In this document: one piece after another, positions 45,353 to 55,291 of the stretch
How the letters are laid out: each line of letters opens with the position of its first letter
Position numbering within the stretch: position 1 is the stretch's first letter
DNA from: Trichormus variabilis 0441
Lineage (GTDB): Bacteria > Cyanobacteriota > Cyanobacteriia > Cyanobacteriales > Nostocaceae
Direction: 5' to 3'
DNA length: 64,000 bases
Assembly (NCBI RefSeq): GCF_009856605.1
Contig: NZ_CP047242.1
Span: forward strand, 5,584,501-5,648,500
Made by a program: the position numbers and the translations under genes
The notes under the pieces: generated by a model
What the model was told of the DNA's origin: nothing
The model's input: the letters and a program-made list of their open reading frames with translations, nothing else
Database searches by the model: none

Positions 45353-48300
45353 ATGTCTGCTGGCATGGGTATTAATTCCAGAAAGCGATCGCTCGTTGAT
45401 GGCAATCGGGCGTTAAATTTATTTACAGACCGTCATGAATTAACTCGTGTCTTTGCTGCGTATTTACATGACGAGCCAGCAGAGAAAATATTATCTTTTT
45501 CTGGCGATGGTGGTAACGGTAAATCTTTACTATTGAAGTTTTTACGCACCAAGTGTTGTAAGCGGTTTGGTGCTGATGCTTGGCAGAAATTAAAGACGAA
45601 AACGGCGGCGGAAATCGCAGATTATATAGAGTCTGCGGATAATGATCAGTGTGACCTAGTACCAGCGATTTTACAGGACTTTGGGCTACAACCGAATGGC
45701 GATGACCAACCCCAAGACCCATTTTATGGGTTGTTGATGCTTAGGCGATCGCTTTCACGGGCGGCGACAGAATTAGGATATCGACTGCGGTTTCCTTTGT
45801 ATGACTTTGCCTGTGTTTGGTATCTCAAACAAAAAAATCGCCTCACACGGGAGAAATTAGCAGAACTGTTTCCCTCCGAAGAAATGGACTTGCTGATTGA
45901 AATCGTCAATGCAGTCAGCGACACCTCTTGGGGAACTATCGGTAAAGCTGTTTTCGGAATTTTTAATAAGCATTTGGGAGAAAACCTGCTTTTACATTGG
46001 CAGAAGCGAGGACTTAAGAAAGAGGATATAGAGGAAATTCGGGGGATGGATGCGGAAACCGAATTGATGAACGAACTACCGCGCTATCTGGCTCAAGATT
46101 TGAGTGCGGCGATGTCCCAAGAGAAAGCACCACCAAGAATTGTTTTGTTTTTTGATACTCATGAAGCTTTTTGGGGTGGGCAACGCCAACAAACGGGCAT
46201 ACTATACTTTCAACGGGATGAATGGCTGCGGTATTTTTTAGCAGAGTTGGACTTGAAAGCGGGGATAGTCGCCGTCATTGCGGGAAGAGAAACACCTCGT
46301 TGGGCGCAAGCTGATAATTTTCAGATTCCGCAAAAATATATTGATATTCAGTTAGTCAATCATCTTTCATCGGCTGATGCAGATGTGTATTTGCAACGTG
46401 CTGAAATTGGGGATCAGGCTTTGCGGCAAAGTGCGATCGCCTACTCTAGCGTCACAGCCAATCAAGTACATCCCTTGCTGTTGGGTTTGTCTGCGGATGT
46501 GATATTACAGGCGCAAGAACACCTCACACCAGAAGATTTTCCCAAGCAAGAGGCGACATTAAATAAAGCCAAATACCTCATGAACCTGCTGCTGAAATAT
46601 ACAGATAGAGAATTTGGTTATGCTGTTCATGCTTTAAGTGCTTGTCGCTCATTTAACTTTGAAATTTACCGTCTACTAGCAGAGGAATTGCATTTTTCTA
46701 CCACCAAACCAGCCTTCGACATCCTCACAGAATTTTCCTTTGTTTGGGATGTGGAAAAGTTGGGTGAAAATTGGTATCGCATCCACGACTTGCTACGGCG
46801 CTTAAACTATGAAAACAGTAATGAAATTACTCAACAGGCTCATGTTGTTTTAGAAAAACACTACCGCCAACAGGGACAAGTCGCAGAAGCAATTTATCAC
46901 GCTAACCGCTTAGACTGGCGGCGGGGTGTGGATGAATGGGAAGAAGTGTTTGAGCAAGCCTTGGAGTTGAGTCGTTATGCACAATGTCGTTCACTGTTGG
47001 AAGTTAGGAGTGAGTTGGTAATTAACAGCGATTTTCAAATCGGTAGAGTGTCCCAATCTGAAGGTGATTACTTTGCTCAATTAGCTAAATATCAAGAAGC
47101 GCAAACAGAATATTTAGAGGCTGTAGCTGCATACAACCGAGAATTAAGCATTACCCCCGATGATACCGCCACTCTCAACAACAAAGGGTTAGCGTTAGAA
47201 AGTTTAGGGAATTTGCAAACACAACTAGCCCAGCATACTCAAGCCATACAATCCTACACTAGTGCGATCGCTGCCTATGACCAAGCCCTCAATCTCGCTC
47301 CTAACTACACCCAAACTATCAACAACAAAGGGTTAGTCTTAAAAAATTTAGGGGATTTGCAAACAAAACTCGCCCAGCATCCCCAAGCCATACAATCCTA
47401 CACTAGTGTGATCGCTGCCTACGACCAAGCCCTTAATCTCGCTCCTGACTATATCAATGCTCTCAATAACAAAGGGGTAGCGTTACAAAGTTTAGGGAAT
47501 TTGCAAACAAAACTCGCCCAGCATCCCCAAGCCATACAATCCTACACTAGTGCGATCGCTGCCTATGACCAAGCCCTCAATCTCGCTCCTGACTATATCA
47601 ATGCTCTCAATAACAAAGGGGTAGCGTTACAAAGTTTAGGGAATTTGCAAACAAAACTCACCCAGCATACCCAAGCCATACAATCCTACACTAGTGCGAT
47701 CACCACCTACGACCAAGCTCTTAATCTCGCTCCTGACGACACTTATGCTCTCAACAACAAAGGGAATGCGTTACAAAGTTTAGGGAATTTGCAAACAAAA
47801 CTCGCCCAGCATCCCCAAGCCATACAATCCTACACTAGTGCGATCGCCACCTACGATCAAGCTCTCAATCTCGCTCCTGACGACACTTATGCTCTCAACA
47901 ACAAAGGGTCAGTCTTAAAAAATTTAGGGGATTTGCAAATAAAACTAACCCAGCATAGTGAAGCCATAGAATCTTACACTAGTGCGATCGCCGCCTACGA
48001 CCAAGCCCTCAATCTTGCTCCTAATTACACCTATGCTCTCAACAACAAAGGGTTCGCGTTACAAAGTTTAGGGAATTTGCAAACAAAACTCGCCCAGCAT
48101 AGTGAAGCCATAGAATCTTACACTAGTGCGATCGCCGCCTACGATCAAGCCCTCAATCTTGCTCCTAATTACACCTATGCTCTCAACAACAAAGGGAATG
48201 CGTTAGCAAAATTAGGGGATTTGCAAACAAAACTCGCCCAGCATACCCAAGCCATACAATCCTACACTAGTGCGATCGCTGCCTATGACCAAGCCCTCAA

Positions 48301-48517
48301 TCTCGCTCCTCGCTACATCAATGCTCTCAACAACAAAGGGTTAGCGTTACAAGGTTGGGGTAAATTACTTTTACAGTTATCCCAAAAACCAGAAGCAGTC
48401 AATCATTTACAAGCAGCATTAGCCGTCTTTAATAGCTCCTTAGCAATAGTTTCCGGTGATGAGAGTGTTCGCAACTTAAGAGATGAACTACAAGAATTTC
48501 TGGATAATTTAACGTGA
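45353..48517 (+). CDS. Large NTPase with C-terminal homogenised TPR repeats
   Basis: The 1054-residue protein has an N-terminal P-loop NTPase (Walker A GDGGNGKS at about 48-55; a FFDTHEAFW Walker B-like stretch near 260-275), a helical middle region, and a C-terminal TPR array (about 560-1040). Eight consecutive 48-residue TPR units (about 618-1001) are nearly identical, each with LGNLQTKLAQH ... AIQSYTSAIAAYDQALNLAP. This is a STAND-like layout in which the repeats would sense a ligand. Such proteins take part in signalling or anti-phage defence, but no effector domain is clear. The stop codon overlaps an inverted-repeat element. Confidence 0.85.
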   Translation: MSAGMGINSRKRSLVDGNRALNLFTDRHELTRVFAAYLHDEPAEKILSFSGDGGNGKSLLLKFLRTKCCKRFGADAWQKLKTKTAAEIADYIESADNDQCDLVPAILQDFGLQPNGDDQPQDPFYGLLMLRRSLSRAATELGYRLRFPLYDFACVWYLKQKNRLTREKLAELFPSEEMDLLIEIVNAVSDTSWGTIGKAVFGIFNKHLGENLLLHWQKRGLKKEDIEEIRGMDAETELMNELPRYLAQDLSAAMSQEKAPPRIVLFFDTHEAFWGGQRQQTGILYFQRDEWLRYFLAELDLKAGIVAVIAGRETPRWAQADNFQIPQKYIDIQLVNHLSSADADVYLQRAEIGDQALRQSAIAYSSVTANQVHPLLLGLSADVILQAQEHLTPEDFPKQEATLNKAKYLMNLLLKYTDREFGYAVHALSACRSFNFEIYRLLAEELHFSTTKPAFDILTEFSFVWDVEKLGENWYRIHDLLRRLNYENSNEITQQAHVVLEKHYRQQGQVAEAIYHANRLDWRRGVDEWEEVFEQALELSRYAQCRSLLEVRSELVINSDFQIGRVSQSEGDYFAQLAKYQEAQTEYLEAVAAYNRELSITPDDTATLNNKGLALESLGNLQTQLAQHTQAIQSYTSAIAAYDQALNLAPNYTQTINNKGLVLKNLGDLQTKLAQHPQAIQSYTSVIAAYDQALNLAPDYINALNNKGVALQSLGNLQTKLAQHPQAIQSYTSAIAAYDQALNLAPDYINALNNKGVALQSLGNLQTKLTQHTQAIQSYTSAITTYDQALNLAPDDTYALNNKGNALQSLGNLQTKLAQHPQAIQSYTSAIATYDQALNLAPDDTYALNNKGSVLKNLGDLQIKLTQHSEAIESYTSAIAAYDQALNLAPNYTYALNNKGFALQSLGNLQTKLAQHSEAIESYTSAIAAYDQALNLAPNYTYALNNKGNALAKLGDLQTKLAQHTQAIQSYTSAIAAYDQALNLAPRYINALNNKGLALQGWGKLLLQLSQKPEAVNHLQAALAVFNSSLAIVSGDESVRNLRDELQEFLDNLT
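47204..48355 (+). repeat. Eight 144-bp in-frame tandem repeats (TPR units)
   Basis: Units start at 47204 and recur every 144 bases. Most copies contain a GTGCGATCGC-type HIP1 site at the same position. The DNA is almost identical between several units, which implies recent duplication or gene conversion. Confidence 0.9.
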
Positions 48518-49882
<1,365 letters not shown>

Positions 49883-49884
<2 letters not shown>

Positions 49885-49909
49885 GGAATTCACTACCGAT
49901 TCCTTTTTT
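49883..49909 (+). terminator. Terminator after psaC
   Basis: AAGGAAT pairs with ATTCCTT, followed by a T6 run. It begins at the psaC stop codon. Confidence 0.8.
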
Positions 49910-50186
49910 GCTCACAATTAAGTGTCTCGATAGCAAGCCTCTTTAGCTTTGTAGGGTGGGTAGCAATGGCGTTCCGCTCGCCGTAAGCCATCGCCCATCC
50001 TACAACATCATGAGAAATTTATAAAAATACCTAGTGGTTAAAGGAGCAATCTGCTCCTTTTTTCTTGGGTGTGAAGTTATTAGTTAATTGTTGACTCTTG
50101 ACTGCTGACAACCGACCACTGACAACTAACAACTGACAAATGACTATACTGGATTTAATTATCCTGAAAAAAGGGTGGTGTGAGCA
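49885..50186. other. psaC-glmS intergenic region
   Basis: The gap of 302 bases contains two terminator-type hairpins (49883-49909 and 50041-50063), a GTAGGGTGGG ... CCCATCCTAC inverted repeat at about 49950-50003 with a dispersed-repeat look, and STRR-like TGACAACTGAC repeats at about 50086-50140. The glmS promoter should be within the last 120 bases. Confidence 0.6.
50041..50063 (+). terminator. Second strong terminator between psaC and glmS
   Basis: AAGGAGCA and TGCTCCTT form a perfect 8-bp stem around ATC, followed by a T run. Confidence 0.88.
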
Positions 50187-52088
50187 ATGTGTGGCATCGT
50201 TGGGTATATCGGAACTCAAGCAGCAACCGAGATTTTGTTGGCTGGGCTAGAAAAACTAGAGTATCGCGGTTACGATTCCGCAGGTATAGCTACGGTTTGG
50301 GAAGGAGATGTGAATTGTGTCAGGGCAAAGGGAAAACTCCATAACCTGCGTTCTAAACTAGAACAGTTGGCTACTCCATCTCAAATTGGTATTGGTCATA
50401 CACGCTGGGCAACTCATGGTAAACCAGAGGAGTATAATGCCCATCCCCATTTAGATACAGCCATGCGAATCGCTGTTGTGCAGAATGGGATTATTGAAAA
50501 TTACCGCGAGTTACGCGACGAACTGAAACAGAAAGGACATGAGTTTCGTTCGGAAACTGATACAGAAGTTATTCCTCACCTTATAGCCGAATTTTTAAAA
50601 AACCTCCCTTCCCCAGCGCTTCCTACCTCCTCCTCTTCCTTATTGGAAGCGATACGCCAAGCTGTTAACCACCTGCAAGGGGCATTTGCGATCGCTGTTA
50701 TCTCTGCTGACTATCCTGACGAATTGATTGTTGTCCGCCAGCAAGCGCCCCTGGTGATAGGATTCGGGCAAGGGGAGTTCTTTTGCGCCTCCGACACGCC
50801 GGCGATCGTTTCCCATACTCGCGCAGTCTTACCCCTGGAGAATGGCGAAATTGCCCGTCTGACACCCCTGGGAGTGGAGATTTATAACTTTGCTGGGGAC
50901 AGACTGAAAAAACAACCCCGCCTGCTCAACTTGAATCCCACAATGGTAGAGAAGCAGGGATTCAAACACTTCATGCTCAAGGAAATTTATGAGCAACCAG
51001 GAGTAGTCAGAGCGAGTTTAGAAGCATACTTTAATCCCGATACTAATACTGATGAATCCTTTACATCACCAGTTAATTTGGGTTTATCTGAAGAAATCTA
51101 TGCAGATTTAGAACAAATTCATATTGTTGCCTGTGGTACGAGTTGGCACGCCGCCTTAGTAGGAAAGTATTTACTTGAACAATTAGCAGGAATTTCCACT
51201 CAAGTACATTATGCTTCTGAGTATCGCTATGCCCCATCACCATTAACAGCGAATACATTGATTATCGGTGTTACTCAGTCAGGGGAAACGGCTGATACCC
51301 TAGCCGCCTTAGCGATGGAAAAAGAACGCCGCCAAGGCAAAGAAGCCAAATATCAGGCGCGACTCTTGGGTATTACCAATCGTCCAGAAAGTAGCCTTGG
51401 TCATCTTGTACCCCATATTATTAATACCCTGGCAGGGATTGAAATTGGTGTAGCAGCGACTAAAACCTTTGTTGCTCAACTTATGGCGTTTTATGCCCTA
51501 GCCTTGGATTTAGCCTATCATCGCCAAACAGTAGCACCAGATAAACTCGCAGATATTATTCAAGGTTTACGTCAGATACCTAAGGAAATCGAAGCTACCT
51601 TAGAACGTCAGGAAAAATTAACAGAACATCTAGCCCATGAATTTGCAGAAACCCAAGACTTCATCTTTTTGGGCAGAGGAATTAACTTCCCTATTGCTTT
51701 AGAAGGAGCATTGAAATTAAAAGAAATCAGCTACATTCACGCAGAAGGTTATCCGGCTGGGGAAATGAAACACGGCCCCATTGCATTATTAGATGCCAAA
51801 GTGCCGGTAGTGGCGATCGCCTATCCTGGTAGTGTGTATGAAAAAGTGATTTCCAATTCTCAAGAAGCCAAAGCCAGAGATTCCCGGTTAATTGGTGTAA
51901 CACCAGTCAATGATGGCGAAGCGGCGGAAATCTTTAACGATTTGCTTCCTGTATCATCAGTAGATGAATTACTATCGCCCATCCTCACAGTAGTGCCATT
52001 GCAACTATTGGCTTACCACATCGCCGCCCGTCGCGGTTTGGATGTCGATCAGCCTCGGAATTTAGCAAAATCAGTGACTGTGGAATAA
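50187..52088 (+). CDS. glmS: Glutamine-fructose-6-phosphate aminotransferase (isomerizing)
   Basis: GlmS makes glucosamine-6-phosphate for cell-wall synthesis. The 633-residue protein has the N-terminal nucleophile cysteine in MCGIVGYIG, the glutaminase segment GIGHTRWATHGKP, two SIS sugar-isomerase domains (CGTSWHAALVGKYL; FLGRGINFPIALEGALKLKEISYIHAEGY) and the invariant tail QPRNLAKSVTVE. The tail is the classic TnsD-recognised attachment region of Tn7-like transposons, and such an element begins 5 bases after the stop codon here. The reading frame is intact, as expected for Tn7-like insertion. Confidence 0.98.
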   Translation: MCGIVGYIGTQAATEILLAGLEKLEYRGYDSAGIATVWEGDVNCVRAKGKLHNLRSKLEQLATPSQIGIGHTRWATHGKPEEYNAHPHLDTAMRIAVVQNGIIENYRELRDELKQKGHEFRSETDTEVIPHLIAEFLKNLPSPALPTSSSSLLEAIRQAVNHLQGAFAIAVISADYPDELIVVRQQAPLVIGFGQGEFFCASDTPAIVSHTRAVLPLENGEIARLTPLGVEIYNFAGDRLKKQPRLLNLNPTMVEKQGFKHFMLKEIYEQPGVVRASLEAYFNPDTNTDESFTSPVNLGLSEEIYADLEQIHIVACGTSWHAALVGKYLLEQLAGISTQVHYASEYRYAPSPLTANTLIIGVTQSGETADTLAALAMEKERRQGKEAKYQARLLGITNRPESSLGHLVPHIINTLAGIEIGVAATKTFVAQLMAFYALALDLAYHRQTVAPDKLADIIQGLRQIPKEIEATLERQEKLTEHLAHEFAETQDFIFLGRGINFPIALEGALKLKEISYIHAEGYPAGEMKHGPIALLDAKVPVVAIAYPGSVYEKVISNSQEAKARDSRLIGVTPVNDGEAAEIFNDLLPVSSVDELLSPILTVVPLQLLAYHIAARRGLDVDQPRNLAKSVTVE

Positions 52089-52093
52089 ATAAA
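52089..52093. other. Presumed 5-bp target site duplication (ATAAA) at attTn7-like site
   Basis: The bases ATAAA lie between the glmS stop codon and the TGT that starts the transposon end. Tn7-like elements generate 5-bp duplications; the matching copy should flank the distal end outside this window. Confidence 0.55.
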
Positions 52094-52102
52094 TGTGGAG
52101 GA

Positions 52103-52160
52103 ATAATTCGGTTCAACAATATATAATTCGGTTCAACAATTAATAAAACGATTGAACAAT
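52103..52160 (+). repeat. Three TnsB-binding-site-like repeats in the glmS-proximal transposon end
   Basis: The 18-bp sequence ATAATTCGGTTCAACAAT occurs at 52103-52120 and 52123-52140 without mismatch, and again at 52143-52160 with four mismatches. The 20-bp phase is exact. Closely packed TnsB sites are typical of the Tn7 right end, the end that faces glmS. Confidence 0.85.
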
Positions 52161-52218
52161 AACCTCTAAAGGAGTACGATTGTACCAAGTAAAAGTGCGA
52201 TCGCTTCCAGAGGTTATT
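52158..52218 (+). promoter_or_regulatory. Inverted repeat spanning the tnsA translation start region
   Basis: AATAACCTCT (52158-52167) and AGAGGTTATT (52209-52218) are perfect 10-bp inverted repeats, 41 bases apart. The right arm contains AGAGG, the likely ribosome binding site of tnsA (8 bases before the ATG at 52222). The left arm overlaps the third TnsB-like site. Pairing would mask the ribosome binding site; alternatively this is an operator. Confidence 0.55.
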
Positions 52219-52221
52219 TTT

Positions 52222-53040
52222 ATGGTTAGGGGTAGAAGGGAATGGACTCAAGCTAAATATGAGCGATATATAAAAGAAGGTCGTGGCCGAGGAAGTGGTA
52301 AGCACTATAAACCTTGGCTTACAATCCAAGATGTTCCCTCTAAAGGACGTTCTTCTAGAACTCCTGGTTGGAAAACAAATCGAGTACATCATTTCTTCTC
52401 AGACCATGAAAAACGGCTATTTTATTTGTTTGAGTGGTCAGATATAGTCACAGATATAAGAGAGCAATTTCCTTTAGACAATCTCGATCTAGCCATGAGT
52501 ATTGCTACAGACATAGGTATAAAGTACCCTGTAGATACACAAAGTGGCACTCCTCACGTTTTAACAAGCGACTTTATGCTTACAGTCAACCGCGATGGGA
52601 AGCAGATGCAGATTGCCCGGACTGTTAAGCCGTCAACAGAACTGGAGAAAAAGCAAGTTAATGAGAAATTCGAGATAGAAAGACAATATTACTTAGCAAA
52701 GGGTATTGACTGGGGAATTATCACAGAAAAAGAAATTCCCAGGCTTTTAGCTGAAAATGTTGAGTGGGTTCATTCTGCTTATAGGCTAGAAGCAAATTCT
52801 GAAATGGACACTGCACAACTGAGTGAATTGTCAACAATTTTAAAATCTAAGCTTCAGGAAGAAGATACAACTATAAATAGAGTAACTACTGCTTTAGACA
52901 AAGAAATGAATATAAATTCCGGTACATCACTTTATGTATTTAAACATTTAATTGCTAGGAAAGAAATCCTTGTGGATCTAGTAGCAATAAAATTATCTGC
53001 TTGTCCGTCAACTAAAGTTATTGAAAAAATAATATTTTAG
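52222..53040 (+). CDS. tnsA: Transposon endonuclease TnsA
   Basis: TnsA cuts the 5' ends of the transposon and with TnsB gives cut-and-paste movement. I place the start at ATG 52222: AGAGG lies 8 bases upstream, and this numbering gives catalytic residues E63 (SDHEKRLFY), D117 (TSDFMLTV) and K136 (ARTVKPSTE), very close to E63/D114/K132 of E. coli TnsA. An in-frame TTG at 52180 with AAAGGAG upstream would add 14 residues. The protein has 272 residues, the usual length, and includes the VTDIREQFPL core. tnsB starts 22 bases after the stop. A separate tnsA, not fused to tnsB, fits the I-B1 group. Confidence 0.93.
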   Translation: MVRGRREWTQAKYERYIKEGRGRGSGKHYKPWLTIQDVPSKGRSSRTPGWKTNRVHHFFSDHEKRLFYLFEWSDIVTDIREQFPLDNLDLAMSIATDIGIKYPVDTQSGTPHVLTSDFMLTVNRDGKQMQIARTVKPSTELEKKQVNEKFEIERQYYLAKGIDWGIITEKEIPRLLAENVEWVHSAYRLEANSEMDTAQLSELSTILKSKLQEEDTTINRVTTALDKEMNINSGTSLYVFKHLIARKEILVDLVAIKLSACPSTKVIEKIIF

Positions 53041-53062
53041 ACCCACATGATAGGTAAATAAT

Positions 53063-55291
53063 ATGGTTAAAGATTTATTTGTCAATGATTTAATAGAGTG
53101 GATTGTATACCAAAACACTCATATAGTCGAAAGAATTATTTGGATAGATGAAGGTTACATTATTGCATTTGTTATAGATATTAATGCTAAGAAAGGTCTA
53201 CCTGAACCAAGGAAAATATCAGATATTTTAGAAGCTATAACTGAAGGTATTGCTTTTAAGCAGCAACAAGATCCTTGGGCAAGAATTATTCGGGATGAAA
53301 ATTTGACAGATAAGGAAAAGGAATACAGAGATAAAGCTTGGGAGATAATTTCATCATTAATTATAGAAGAACCATCAATATATTATAGAAATTTTAGAGG
53401 ATCGATGGTTAAAGAAGCGGTTGAAAAGTACAACGAAGAAAGGGATAAAGATAAATTAGTAGAAAAAACCGTCTATGGTTATTTGAGAAGATTTTGGCAG
53501 AGAGGAAAAACTATAAATGCTCTCATACCTGATTTTATCAATTCATCAGGTAAGGGCAAGATTCGAGGACAATCGGGCAAGAAGAGAGGAAGACCAAGAA
53601 AATATGCACATGACCCAGATATTGGTGAAGGTGTAAATGTTACAGAAGAAGATAGAAAGATTTTTAGAGTATCTATAAGCAAATTTTACAATAATCCAAA
53701 AGAAAACTACTTAACAACAGCCTATGAATTAATGGTGAAAGAATATTACAAGGAAGGAATTAGATATGACGAGAATGGTGTTCAAAAATCTATATTAACC
53801 CCAACTGATAAAATACCTACAATTACTCAATTCAAATACTGGTATCAACTTGAACAGGATGATGTTACCAAAACTTTAACATCTCGAAAAGGAGCCAAGC
53901 GAGTAGCTTTAGAGAATAGAGCAATTTTGGGAAACTCTAAGATGGAAACTATTGGCCCTGGTTCTAGATATCAAATTGATGCCACAGTTGCTGATGTATA
54001 TTTAGTTTCAAAATATAACCGTGACTGGATAATTGGTAGACCAGTTATCTATGTAATTATTGATGTTTTTAGTAGAATGATTACAGGTGTTTATGTCGGT
54101 TTAGAAGGCCCATCTTGGATAGGAGCAATGATGGCACTAGCCAATGTAGCTACAGATAAAACCCTGTTTTGCCAGGAATATAACATTAATATTACTGAAA
54201 ATGAATGGCCTTGCAATCAAATGCCAGATGCAATTTTAGGAGATAGGGGAGAATTAGCAGGTATGACAGTAGAAACATTAATCCCTAATCTTTATGTTCG
54301 TATTGAAAATGCAGCTTCCTATAGAGCAGATTGGAAAGGGTTAGTAGAAAGACACTTTCGTATAATTCATGAATATGTAAAACCTTTTTTACCTGGTTAT
54401 GTGGATACGGATTTTAGGCAAAGAGGTGCAAGGGATTATAGGCTTGATGGCAAACTTGATATAGATCAATTTACTGAGATTATTATTCGTTTAATTGTTC
54501 ACCATAACAATAAACCTCTTACTGAATATGAAAGAGATGAAGCAATGATTGCTGATGATACCCCTCCTATACCTAGAGAGTTGTGGAAGTGGGGTATCGC
54601 CAATCGTTCTGGCAGACTCAGAACTTTTTCTGAAGATATTGTCAAATTGAACTTGATGCCTACTGAGAAAGCAACTATTACTGCTAAAGGCATCAAAATG
54701 AGAGGTAAGGAGATGTACTATACCTGTGATAGTGCTAAAAATGAGCAATGGTTTGAAAAAGCTAGAAGTAATCTCCTTTCTAAGTCAGAAAAATCATTGA
54801 TTGTATCTTATGACATCAGAAAGCCAAACTTCATTTATCTTCCATCTAGTGATGGTAGAGATTTTGAAAAATGTTTTCTTATTGACTTAGAAGGGCGGTA
54901 TGCTAATAAAAACTTTCATGATATTGAATATCTGCTTGCTTATGAAGAATTGCAAAGACAGAAAAGCCAAGGTAAACAGCTACAAGAAAAGGTAGATTTA
55001 ATAGCTGATATTGAAAGCATAGTAGATAGAGCAGAAAAAATGACTGATGCTTCTCAATATCATAATTTAAGTAAGAGCAAGAAAGTTTCTGGAATAAGAG
55101 ATAATAGGGCTTTTGAAAAGGCTAAACGACGAGAGAATGAAGGATTTGAATTAGCAATTACAGATAATCAGAGCAGTTTTCAGGTTGCAGAGAGTACAGC
55201 AGAAACCTCCGAACAGCCAGAATCACTACAGCCAAACCATCTGAATCTTCTTAAGAAAAAGCGACAGGAGCGAAAACGTGGACAGAATTGA
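53063..55291 (+). CDS. tnsB: Transposase TnsB (DDE family)
   Basis: TnsB binds the repeats in the transposon ends and joins the 3' ends to target DNA. The 742-residue protein has N-terminal DNA-binding helical domains, a retroviral-integrase-type core with D306 (QIDATVADVY), D394 (ILGDRGELAG) and E429 (DWKGLVERHF), a beta-barrel region and a basic, Gln/Ser-rich C-terminal tail likely to contact TnsC. The order and spacing match the DDE triad of Tn7 TnsB. Its 3' end overlaps tnsC by 14 bases, indicating coupled translation. No HIP1 octamer occurs in the gene. Confidence 0.96.
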   Translation: MVKDLFVNDLIEWIVYQNTHIVERIIWIDEGYIIAFVIDINAKKGLPEPRKISDILEAITEGIAFKQQQDPWARIIRDENLTDKEKEYRDKAWEIISSLIIEEPSIYYRNFRGSMVKEAVEKYNEERDKDKLVEKTVYGYLRRFWQRGKTINALIPDFINSSGKGKIRGQSGKKRGRPRKYAHDPDIGEGVNVTEEDRKIFRVSISKFYNNPKENYLTTAYELMVKEYYKEGIRYDENGVQKSILTPTDKIPTITQFKYWYQLEQDDVTKTLTSRKGAKRVALENRAILGNSKMETIGPGSRYQIDATVADVYLVSKYNRDWIIGRPVIYVIIDVFSRMITGVYVGLEGPSWIGAMMALANVATDKTLFCQEYNINITENEWPCNQMPDAILGDRGELAGMTVETLIPNLYVRIENAASYRADWKGLVERHFRIIHEYVKPFLPGYVDTDFRQRGARDYRLDGKLDIDQFTEIIIRLIVHHNNKPLTEYERDEAMIADDTPPIPRELWKWGIANRSGRLRTFSEDIVKLNLMPTEKATITAKGIKMRGKEMYYTCDSAKNEQWFEKARSNLLSKSEKSLIVSYDIRKPNFIYLPSSDGRDFEKCFLIDLEGRYANKNFHDIEYLLAYEELQRQKSQGKQLQEKVDLIADIESIVDRAEKMTDASQYHNLSKSKKVSGIRDNRAFEKAKRRENEGFELAITDNQSSFQVAESTAETSEQPESLQPNHLNLLKKKRQERKRGQN

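Noticed and set aside
52180..52221. TTG start for tnsA with AAAGGAG upstream
   Set aside because: The added 14 residues come from the inverted-repeat and HIP1-containing leader, and the ATG at 52222 gives catalytic positions that match E. coli TnsA.
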